In this document: positions 1 through 5,262 of the stretch, piece after piece | Position numbering within the stretch: position 1 is the stretch's first letter | Layout of the letters: the number at the start of each line of letters is the position of its first letter | Assembly: GCA_022843345.1 (NCBI GenBank) | Contig: JALHNW010000125.1 | Span: 1 to 5,977 of the forward strand | DNA from: Rubritepida sp. | GTDB taxonomy: Bacteria; Pseudomonadota; Alphaproteobacteria; Acetobacterales; Acetobacteraceae | Length of the DNA: 5,977 nucleotides | Reading direction: 5' to 3' | The notes under the pieces: model-generated | The model's input: the letters and a program-made list of their open reading frames with translations, nothing else | What the model was told of the DNA's origin: nothing | Database searches by the model: none | Position numbers and translations under genes: made by a program

Positions 1-133
1 CCAGAGCCGGGTGGCCACGCCCGCCGAGGCGGTGCGCGATGGCGCGGATTGGATCGTGGTCGGCCGGCCGGTGACGGGTGCCGCGGACCCGGCGGCGGCG
101 GCGCGCGCCATCGCGGAGAGCCTGCCGCGGTGA
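1..133 (+). CDS. pyrF: Orotidine 5'-phosphate decarboxylase, C-terminal end (partial)
   Basis: Last 43 codons of a gene entering from the left edge; the reading frame starts at base 2 and ends at TGA 131-133. The visible peptide contains [20 protein letters not shown], followed by PVT. This matches the C-terminal phosphate-binding strand-loop of PyrF (E. coli ends with ...MVIGRPVT...), and the Arg of the GRP motif contacts the orotidylate phosphate in the family. The enzyme decarboxylates OMP to UMP, the last step of de novo pyrimidine synthesis, in the cytoplasm. The catalytic Lys/Asp cluster is outside the window. The stop overlaps the trpF start by four bases (GTGA). pyrF directly before trpF is a familiar alphaproteobacterial arrangement, which supports the call. 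Only the start of the gene is missing; nothing looks broken. Confidence 0.88.
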   Translation, partial: QSRVATPAEAVRDGADWIVVGRPVTGAADPAAAARAIAESLPR

Positions 134-750
134 GCCTGGTGAAGATCTGCGGCCTGCGCGACGCCGATGCGATGGCGGCGGCGCGCGGGGCGGATTTCCT
201 GGGCTTCGTGGTCTTCCCGCCCTCGCCGCGCGCGGTGACGCCGGAACAGGCGGTGGCCCTGGCGGCGGTGGCGCCCGAGGGGCCGAAGCGCGTGGGGCTG
301 TTCGTGGACCCTGACGACGCGCTCCTCGAAGCCGCACTCCCGGCGCTGCACGTTATCCAGCTCCACGGCGCCGAGACGCCTGAGCGGGTGGCGGAGGTGC
401 GCGCGCGCTTCGGCCTGCCGGTCATGAAGGCCATCGGCATCGGCGACGAGGCGGACCTGGCGCAGGTGGCCCGCTTCGCGCCGGTGGCGGACTGGCTGCT
501 GCTGGACGCGAAGCCGTCCGCGCTGCCCGGCGGCAACGGGCACCGCTTCGACTGGGCGCTGCCGCGGCGGGTGGAGATCCCGCGCCCCTGGCTGCTGGCC
601 GGCGGGCTGGATGAGGGCAACGTGGCGCGGGCGCTGGCGGAAAGCGGCGCGCCGGGGGTGGACGTCTCCTCGGGCGTGGAGGGCGCGCGCGGGGTGAAGG
701 ACCCTGCGCTGGTGACGGCGTTCGTGAAGGCGGCTAAACGGGCGCCCTGA
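130..750 (+). CDS. trpF: Phosphoribosylanthranilate isomerase
   Basis: 206-residue (beta/alpha)8 enzyme that converts N-(5'-phosphoribosyl)anthranilate to CdRP, the third step of tryptophan synthesis from anthranilate. The length is normal for a monofunctional TrpF. The start chosen is GTG at 130: it places KICGLR at residues 5-10, overlaps the pyrF stop as GTGA, and has a GGAGAG ribosome binding site at 115-120, nine bases upstream. The frame stays open back to base 49, but that would add 27 unconserved residues lying inside pyrF. Cys7 (in KICG) and Asp126 (in LLLDAK) fall at the same positions as the catalytic base and acid in Thermotoga TrpF. VIQLHG (75-80), [10 protein letters not shown] (156-165) and GVDVSSGVE (176-184) are the usual substrate and phosphate-binding loops. 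The gene appears intact. Confidence 0.96.
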   Translation: MSLVKICGLRDADAMAAARGADFLGFVVFPPSPRAVTPEQAVALAAVAPEGPKRVGLFVDPDDALLEAALPALHVIQLHGAETPERVAEVRARFGLPVMKAIGIGDEADLAQVARFAPVADWLLLDAKPSALPGGNGHRFDWALPRRVEIPRPWLLAGGLDEGNVARALAESGAPGVDVSSGVEGARGVKDPALVTAFVKAAKRAP

Positions 751-762
751 ACGCCGCCACAC

Positions 763-767
763 GGAAG
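763..767 (+). promoter_or_regulatory. Ribosome binding site of trpB
   Basis: GGAAG, eight bases before the GTG start at 776. It lies in the 25-base trpF-trpB gap, the only true gap in the plus-strand gene train, so trpB has its own initiation signal and does not rely on a stop/start overlap. A GTG codon and CACGTG (773-778) follow directly. Confidence 0.6.
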
Positions 768-775
768 CGCCCCAC

Positions 776-1990
776 GTGACCCTGCCCAACACGCTCAAGT
801 CCGGCCCCGATGCCTCCGGCAAGTTCGGCGGCTTCGGCGGCCGATACGTCGCCGAGACGCTGATGCCGCTGATCCTGGAGGTGGAGGCCGCCTACGCCGC
901 CGCCAAGGCGGACCCCGCCTTCGACGCCGAGTGGCGGCGGCTGCTGAAGCACTATGTGGGCCGGCCCTCGCCGCTGTGGTTCGCCGAGCGCATCACCGCC
1001 AAGTGCGGCGGCGCCAAGGTGTACTTCAAGCGCGACGAGCTGAACCACACCGGCGCGCACAAGATCAACGCCGTGCTGGGCCAGATCCTGCTGGCCAAGC
1101 GCATGGGCAAGCGGCGCATCATCGCCGAGACGGGGGCCGGCCAGCACGGCGTGGCGACCGCGACGGCCTGCGCGCTGTTCGACCTGCCCTGCACGGTCTT
1201 CATGGGCGCCACCGACGTGGCGCGCCAGCAGCCCAACGTGTTCCGCATGAAGCTGCTGGGCGCCGAGGTGGTGGCCGTGGAATCGGGCGCGGCCACGCTG
1301 AAGGACGCGATGAACGAGGCGCTGCGCCACTGGGTCGCCAATGTCGAGGACACGTATTACTGCATCGGCACCGTGGCCGGCCCGCACCCCTACCCGGCCA
1401 TGGTGCGCGACTTCCAGAGCATCATCGGCGAGGAGCTGCGCTGGCAGATGATGGAGGCCGAGGGCCGCCTGCCGGACCTGCTGGTGGCGGCGATCGGCGG
1501 CGGCTCCAACGCCATGGGGCTGTTCTTCCCCTTCCTGGACGATCCTGACGTGCAGATGCACGGCGTGGAGGCCGGCGGGTACGGCGTCGAGACGCCCAAC
1601 GGCCACGCGGCGTCGCTCTCCGGCGGGCGGCCGGGGGTGCTGCACGGCAACCGCACCTACCTGCTGCAGGACGAGCACGGGCAGATCCTGGAAGGCCATT
1701 CCATCAGCGCCGGGCTGGACTACCCCGGCGTGGGGCCGGAGCACTCCTTCCTGCACGAGATCGGCCGGGTGAAATACGTGAACGCGACGGACCAGGAGGC
1801 GCTGGACGCCTTCCAGCTCTGCTCGCGCCTCGAGGGCATCATCCCGGCGCTGGAGCCGGCGCACGCCCTGGCCCACGTGCTGCGGATCGCACCCACGCTG
1901 AGCCCGGAGACGATCATCGTGATGAACATGTGCGGGCGGGGCGACAAGGACATCTTCGCGGTCGCCAAGCACCTGGGAGTGGAGTTGTGA
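776..1990 (+). CDS. trpB: Tryptophan synthase, beta subunit
   Basis: 404-residue PLP enzyme of the alpha2-beta2 tryptophan synthase. It condenses indole with L-serine to give L-tryptophan. Length and full collinearity with TrpB1-type subunits indicate an intact gene. The start GTG 776 gives the usual N-terminus leading to [19 protein letters not shown] (residues 15-33). The PLP-binding lysine is Lys96 in HTGAHKIN (91-98). The catalytic Glu is Glu118 in ETGAGQHG (118-125), and the phosphate-binding glycine loop GGGSNAMG is at 241-248. The C-terminal GRGDKD is at 387-392. The residue before this motif, Ser377 in the Salmonella enzyme (it contacts the PLP ring nitrogen), is Cys386 here. The TGA stop shares its A with the ATG of trpA, implying coupled translation and balanced alpha and beta subunits. 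Confidence 0.97.
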   Translation: MTLPNTLKSGPDASGKFGGFGGRYVAETLMPLILEVEAAYAAAKADPAFDAEWRRLLKHYVGRPSPLWFAERITAKCGGAKVYFKRDELNHTGAHKINAVLGQILLAKRMGKRRIIAETGAGQHGVATATACALFDLPCTVFMGATDVARQQPNVFRMKLLGAEVVAVESGAATLKDAMNEALRHWVANVEDTYYCIGTVAGPHPYPAMVRDFQSIIGEELRWQMMEAEGRLPDLLVAAIGGGSNAMGLFFPFLDDPDVQMHGVEAGGYGVETPNGHAASLSGGRPGVLHGNRTYLLQDEHGQILEGHSISAGLDYPGVGPEHSFLHEIGRVKYVNATDQEALDAFQLCSRLEGIIPALEPAHALAHVLRIAPTLSPETIIVMNMCGRGDKDIFAVAKHLGVEL

Positions 1991-2868
1991 TGCCGTCCGA
2001 TCGTGGAGCGCCGGAGGCGCGGAGCGTGAATCGGCCGGCCGGCAAGGGCCGCATCAAGGCGCGCTTCGCGGCGCTGAAGGCCGAGGGGCGCGGCGCGCTG
2101 ATCCCCTTCCTGGAGGCCTACGACCCCGACCCCAAGACCTCCATGGACATCCTGCGCGGCATGCCCGGCGCGGGGGCGGACCTGATCGAGATCGGCGTGC
2201 CGTTCAGCGACCCGATGGCGGATGGGCCGACCATCCAGCTCGCCGGGCAGCGCGGGCTGAAGGCGGGCGCCACCGTGGCCGGGGCGCTGGCCATGGTGCG
2301 CGACTTCCGCGGGGAGGACGACGCGACGCCGGTGATCCTCATGGGCTACCTGAACCCCATCCTGTCCTACGGGGCGGAGCGCTTCTGCACCGACGCGGCG
2401 GCGAGCGGGGTGGACGGCCTCATCGTGGTGGACATGCCGCCGGAGGAAGCCGAGGTGCTGGCGCCGCATTGCGCCCGCGAGGGGCTGGACATCATCCGCC
2501 TGATCGCCCCCACCTCGGACGCGGCGCGGCTGCCGGTGGTGCTGGAGGCGTCCTCAGGCTTCGTCTACTACGTCGCCATCGCCGGCATCACCGGCACGCG
2601 CAGCGCGGACCCCGCGGCGCTGGCCGCCGCCATCCCACCCATCCGCGCGAAGACGGCGCTGCCCATCGCCATCGGCTTCGGCATCCGCACGCCGGCGCAG
2701 GCGGCCCACGCCGCGGGCGTGGCCGACGGCGTGGTGGTGGCCAGCGCGCTGATCGACACCCTGGCCGCCTCGCTGGACGAGCAGGGCCGCGCGCGGCCCG
2801 ACAGCGTGCGCCGCGTGCTGGACCAGGTGCGCGGCTTGGCCGACGCCGTGCGGGGCGCGCGGGCATGA
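1990..2868 (+). CDS. trpA: Tryptophan synthase, alpha subunit
   Basis: 292-residue TIM-barrel subunit that cleaves indole-3-glycerol phosphate to indole and glyceraldehyde-3-phosphate; indole is channelled to TrpB. The catalytic Glu67 lies in LIEIGVPFSD and Asp78 in MADGPTIQ (Glu49 and Asp60 of the E. coli enzyme). The phosphate-site segments AIAGITGTRS (196-205) and AIGFGI (227-232) are present. The start is uncertain. ATG 1990 overlaps the trpB stop by one base and has GGGAG/GGAG upstream. The in-frame GTG 2026 has a better GGAGG at 2013-2017, eight bases away, and would remove 12 residues that look unconserved. ATG is preferred because of the coupled TGATG junction. Near residue 44 the common GDP motif reads YDP. 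The last four bases (ATGA) contain the thyX start. Confidence 0.95.
   Translation: MPSDRGAPEARSVNRPAGKGRIKARFAALKAEGRGALIPFLEAYDPDPKTSMDILRGMPGAGADLIEIGVPFSDPMADGPTIQLAGQRGLKAGATVAGALAMVRDFRGEDDATPVILMGYLNPILSYGAERFCTDAAASGVDGLIVVDMPPEEAEVLAPHCAREGLDIIRLIAPTSDAARLPVVLEASSGFVYYVAIAGITGTRSADPAALAAAIPPIRAKTALPIAIGFGIRTPAQAAHAAGVADGVVVASALIDTLAASLDEQGRARPDSVRRVLDQVRGLADAVRGARA
2013..2017 (+). promoter_or_regulatory. Candidate ribosome binding site for an alternative trpA start
   Basis: GGAGG lies eight bases before the in-frame GTG at 2026. It sits in the loop and 3' arm of a small hairpin: GCGCC 2008-2012, loop GGA, GGCGC 2016-2020. It could therefore be masked until ribosomes arrive from trpB. 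Whether it is used instead of ATG 1990 cannot be decided from sequence alone. Confidence 0.4.
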
Positions 2869-3797
2869 GCCTCTCGCCCGAGCAGCTGGCCGAGATCGCC
2901 GCCACGCGCGCCACGCCGACGCCGACGCTGCGCCCGGTTTCCGCCGGCGCCGAGGCGGCGCTGTTCACGCCCCGCACGGTGCTGGACACGGGCTTCGTGC
3001 GGCTGGTGGACTACATGGGCGACGACGGCGCGGTGGTGCAGGGCGCGCGCGTCTCCTACGGCCGCGGCACCAAGGCGGTGAGCGACGACCGCAACCTGCT
3101 GCGCTACCTGATGCGCCACAAGCACACCACGCCCTTCGAGCTGTGCGTGGCGAAGTTCCACGTGCGCGCGCCGATCTTCGTGACGCGGCAGTGGTTCCGC
3201 CACCGCACGGCGAGCATCAACGAATACTCGGCCCGGTACTCGGTGCTGGAGCGCGAGTTCTACTTCCCGCGCCCCGAGGACATGGCGGCGCAGTCGGCCA
3301 GCAACCGCCAGGGCCGGGCGGAATCCCTGCCGCCGGAGCAGGCGCAGGCCGCGCTGGCGCTGCTGCGCGAGGATGCCAGCCGCGCCTACGACCACTACCT
3401 GCACCTGCTGAACGAGGACGAGGACGGCCAGCCGCTGGACCCCGCGCGCACCGGCCTTGCGCGCGAGCTGGCGCGGATGAACCTGCCGGTGAACGTGCTG
3501 ACGCAGTTCTACTGGCAGGCGAACCTGTGGAACCTGCTGCACTTCCTGAAGCTGCGCGCGGATGGGCACGCGCAGATGGAGATCCGCGTCTATGCCGAGG
3601 CGATGCTGGACATCCTGCGCGCCTGGGTGCCCACGGTGTTCGAGGCCTTCGCCGACTACATGCGCGACGCGGTGACGCTCAGCGGCCCCGCCATGAAGGT
3701 GCTGCGGGCCATGCTGGCGGGCGAACCGGTGACGCAGGAAACCAGCGGCCTGAGCAAGCGCGAGTGGCGCGAGCTGATGGAATCCCTGGGAAGGTGA
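2865..3797 (+). CDS. thyX: Flavin-dependent thymidylate synthase (ThyX)
   Basis: 310-residue FAD/NADPH-dependent enzyme that methylates dUMP to dTMP using methylenetetrahydrofolate; it is the alternative to ThyA and regenerates tetrahydrofolate directly. The ATG at 2865 overlaps the trpA stop as ATGA. The family signature RHRTASINEYSARY is at residues 112-125 and contains the Ser and Arg that bind dUMP (Ser122, Arg124). FVTRQWF (105-111) precedes it, as usual. A second conserved block, LPVNVLTQFYWQANLWNLL, starts at Leu207 and continues through HFLKLRADGHAQMEIR. In this block Trp222 occupies the place of Arg174 of the Thermotoga enzyme. Length agrees with the longer alphaproteobacterial ThyX (about 300 residues) rather than the 220-residue thermophile form; the extra residues are the first 35 or so and an insert after the signature. 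ThyX is a homotetramer with active sites at subunit interfaces. No thyA is visible in the window. Confidence 0.95.
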   Translation: MSLSPEQLAEIAATRATPTPTLRPVSAGAEAALFTPRTVLDTGFVRLVDYMGDDGAVVQGARVSYGRGTKAVSDDRNLLRYLMRHKHTTPFELCVAKFHVRAPIFVTRQWFRHRTASINEYSARYSVLEREFYFPRPEDMAAQSASNRQGRAESLPPEQAQAALALLREDASRAYDHYLHLLNEDEDGQPLDPARTGLARELARMNLPVNVLTQFYWQANLWNLLHFLKLRADGHAQMEIRVYAEAMLDILRAWVPTVFEAFADYMRDAVTLSGPAMKVLRAMLAGEPVTQETSGLSKREWRELMESLGR

Positions 3798-4345
3798 CGC
3801 CCGCGGCGCTGCTGGACGTGCTGGCGCGCTCGGACGCGCTGAAGCATGTGGAGCGCGCCGCCCTCACCGGCGCGCGGCGCGAGACCAGCGGGGAGCATTG
3901 CTGGCAGGTCGCGCTCATCGCCGTGCTGCTGCACCCGGATGCGCCGGAGCCGAAGCCTGACCTGGGGCGCGTGCTGGCGATGATCGCCGCCCATGACCTG
4001 GTGGAGATCGAGGCGGGCGACACCTTCGCCTTCGACGATGCCGGGCTGGCCACGCAGCTGGCGCGCGAGGCCGAGGCGGCACGCGGCCTGCCCGATGCGC
4101 TGAGGGCGCTCTGGGCCGAGTTCGAGGCGGGGGACAGCGCGGAGGCGCGCTTCGCCATGGGCTGCGACCGCTTGCAGGGCTTCGCGCAGCAGGTGCTGTG
4201 CGGGGCGCCGGCCTGGCGGGCGATCGGCCTCTCGCGCGAGCGATCGCTGGTGCGGATGGGGCCGGCCATCGCGTTGGGCGCGCCCTTCGCGGCACCCATC
4301 CTGCACCTCTACGACGTGGCGATGGAGCGGGGGCTGCTGGCGTGA
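3794..4345 (+). CDS. HD-domain phosphohydrolase, YfbR/HDDC2 (5'-deoxynucleotidase)-like
   Basis: 183-residue metal-dependent HD phosphohydrolase of the HD_3 type. The GTG at 3794 overlaps the thyX stop as GTGA; no better start fits. The HD ligands are visible in order: His35 (in TSGEHCWQVA), His67-Asp68 (AAHDLVEI), and Asp125 (GCDRLQ). The catalytic Glu71 and Asp76 (EIEAGD) are also present. The segment LWAEFEAGDSAEARFAMGCD (106-125) is typical of the HDDC2/YfbR branch. Known members remove the 5' phosphate from deoxynucleoside monophosphates (E. coli YfbR), but substrate cannot be read from this sequence. Coupling to thyX makes dUMP, dTMP or another dNMP an attractive guess. The family call is firm; the specific activity is inference. 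The protein is cytoplasmic, with no signal peptide or membrane segment. Confidence 0.85.
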   Translation: MTPAALLDVLARSDALKHVERAALTGARRETSGEHCWQVALIAVLLHPDAPEPKPDLGRVLAMIAAHDLVEIEAGDTFAFDDAGLATQLAREAEAARGLPDALRALWAEFEAGDSAEARFAMGCDRLQGFAQQVLCGAPAWRAIGLSRERSLVRMGPAIALGAPFAAPILHLYDVAMERGLLA

Positions 4346-4827
4346 CGGACCCGATCATCCTCACGGCGATCTTCGACGACGCGACGCAGGCGCGGCTGGA
4401 GGCGCTGCGGCAGGCGCATTTCCCGCCCGAACGCAACATGATCCCCGCCCACTGCACCCTGTTCCACGCCCTGCCGGGGGCGGAGGCGGCGGCGGTCGCG
4501 GCACGGGTGGCGGGGGCCGTGATCGCGGATGACGCGGCGGTGATCGGCCCGGCGCGCTTCACCGGGCGAGGCGTGGCGCTGGCGGTGGAGGCGCCCGGCC
4601 TGTCGGCGCTGCGCGCGGCGCTGGCGCGGGAATGGGCGCCCTGGCTGACCGCGCAGGACCGGCAGGGCTGGCGACCGCACGTGACGGTGCAGAACAAGGT
4701 GGCGCCGGAGGTGGCCCGCGCCCTGCACGCCGCGCTGCTGGCGGAATGGGCGCCGCAGCCCGCGCGCGTGGCGGGGCTGCGGCTGTGGTGGTACCGCGGC
4801 GGGCCCTGGGAGGCGCTCAGCGCTTGA
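4342..4827 (+). CDS. 2H phosphoesterase ('2'-5' RNA ligase' family protein)
   Basis: 161-residue protein starting at GTG 4342, which overlaps the upstream stop as GTGA. Two H-x-T motifs define the 2H phosphoesterase superfamily: His37-Cys-Thr39-Leu (in PAHCTLFHAL) and His113-Val-Thr115-Val (in WRPHVTVQNKV). They are spaced as expected for the two half-domains of the bilobed fold. The C-terminal strand LWWYRGGPWEAL also resembles family members. Characterised relatives are bacterial LigT/ThpR (reversible 2'-5' RNA ligation or cyclic phosphodiesterase) and cyclic-phosphodiesterases acting on 2',3'-cyclic ends. The true substrate here is unknown, and the automatic name 'RNA ligase' should not be taken as proven. 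It is the last gene of the plus-strand train. Its 3' end overlaps the convergent minus-strand gene by 11 bases. Confidence 0.85.
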   Translation: MTDPIILTAIFDDATQARLEALRQAHFPPERNMIPAHCTLFHALPGAEAAAVAARVAGAVIADDAAVIGPARFTGRGVALAVEAPGLSALRAALAREWAPWLTAQDRQGWRPHVTVQNKVAPEVARALHAALLAEWAPQPARVAGLRLWWYRGGPWEALSA

Positions 4828-5137
4828 TCTGCAGCGTGGCGCTGTCGAAGTTGACGGCGCGCATCTGGCCGCCCTGCTCGACGACCGCGACCTCGCGCCC
4901 GAAATCCACGGCGACGACGCGCGCCCCGGCGGCATTGGCGAGCTGCATGTTGTTCAGCAGCACCACGGCCAGGACTTCGTGGACGCTGTTGCCGGCGGTG
5001 GCGCGGCGCTGCACCTCGGCGCGGGTCTCGGCCGACAGCTCGGCCAGGATCGCCGCCTGGAAGGCGGGGGAGGGGGCGGCGAAGGCCGGGGCGGCGGCCA
5101 GCGCCGCGAGGGCGGCGAGGGTCATGGTCTTGCGCAT
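4817..5137 (-). CDS. Small exported protein of unknown function
   Basis: 106 residues, family not recognised. The start ATG (5135-5137) is well supported by AGGAGA at 5150-5145, seven bases upstream. The N-terminus is a classic Sec signal peptide: MRK, a hydrophobic Ala/Leu core, then APAFA as a signal-peptidase I site near residue 20. The mature part is about 86 residues with no Cys and no further membrane segment. It has a predicted helical stretch rich in Ala/Glu/Arg (about 24-48). A strand-like half follows (about 71-106), with VVAVDFGREVAVVEQGG and MRAVNFDSATLQIKR. The mature protein is probably periplasmic. It lies 125 bases downstream of mrp on the same strand, so it may be co-transcribed, and converges on the 2H gene. 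Codon bias matches its neighbours and the signal peptide plus strong ribosome site argue for a real gene. Confidence 0.75.
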   Translation of the reverse strand: MRKTMTLAALAALAAAPAFAAPSPAFQAAILAELSAETRAEVQRRATAGNSVHEVLAVVLLNNMQLANAAGARVVAVDFGREVAVVEQGGQMRAVNFDSATLQIKR

Positions 5138-5144
5138 GGCGAAG

Positions 5145-5150
5145 TCTCCT
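5145..5150 (-). promoter_or_regulatory. Strong ribosome binding site of the small exported-protein gene
   Basis: Read on the minus strand this is AGGAGA, within GAAGGAGAC, seven bases before the ATG at 5137. It is one of the best Shine-Dalgarno matches in the window and fixes the start of this otherwise unrecognised gene. Confidence 0.75.
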
Positions 5151-5157
5151 TCTCGTG

Positions 5158-5178
5158 GGCGCCCCGGTCGGGGGCGCC
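5158..5178 (-). repeat. Perfect 8-bp GC hairpin in the 5' region of the small exported-protein gene
   Basis: GGCGCCCC (5158-5165) and GGGGCGCC (5171-5178) pair perfectly around a five-base loop. The hairpin ends seven bases upstream of the ribosome binding site on the minus strand. There is no T-run after it on either strand, so it does not look like an intrinsic terminator. It could be an mRNA 5' stabilising or translation-tuning structure, a processing site between mrp and this gene, or simply a product of high GC. The right arm could instead pair with GCGCCC at 5193-5198. Confidence 0.45.
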
Positions 5179-5227
5179 GGCCGGAAGAAAGAGCGCCCGC
5201 GCATCGGATTCCAGGGCATCCGCGTGA

Positions 5228-5261
5228 CGGCGCACGGCGGGCACAGGCCGTGGACGCGCCG
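5228..5261 (-). terminator. Candidate stem-loop just after the mrp stop (possible weak terminator or 3' end)
   Basis: CACGGC (5233-5238) pairs with GCCGTG (5247-5252) around an eight-base loop. CGGCG (5228-5232) pairs with CGCCG (5257-5261) to lengthen the stem, with a four-base bulge on one side. On the minus strand it begins two bases after the mrp stop codon, the usual place for a 3'-end structure. No T-tract follows directly; a T-rich CTCTTTCTTCC is only reached at 5193-5183. Intrinsic termination is therefore doubtful, and a role in protecting the mRNA 3' end is possible. Confidence 0.3.
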
Positions 5262-5262
5262 C

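Noticed and set aside
49..129. Upstream extension of trpF to base 49
   Set aside because: It lies wholly inside pyrF, and the added residues are Gly/Arg-rich without family similarity. GTG 130 gives the canonical N-terminus and a good ribosome site.
734..1972. Long open frame of 412 codons on the minus strand opposite trpB
   Set aside because: Its translation is rich in Arg/His/Ala/Gly with no recognisable motif, as expected for the antisense shadow of a GC-rich gene. trpB on the plus strand is certain.
2033..2040. GGCCGGCC palindromes (also at 62-69)
   Set aside because: Eight-base GC palindromes are expected by chance in such GC-rich coding DNA, and both lie inside genes.
2469..2864. Long upstream extension of thyX within trpA
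   Set aside because: The extension is an out-of-frame shadow of trpA (Arg/Gly/His-rich). ATG 2865 at the ATGA junction gives a normal ThyX.
2568..3569. 333-codon minus-strand open frame opposite trpA/thyX
   Set aside because: Low-complexity Arg/Val/Gln/His composition and complete overlap with two confident genes; an antisense artefact of high GC.
3143..3793. Possible fusion of the HD protein to a longer N-terminal region inside thyX
   Set aside because: The upstream part is a frame-shifted reading of thyX with no domain; the GTGA junction at 3794 is the sensible start.
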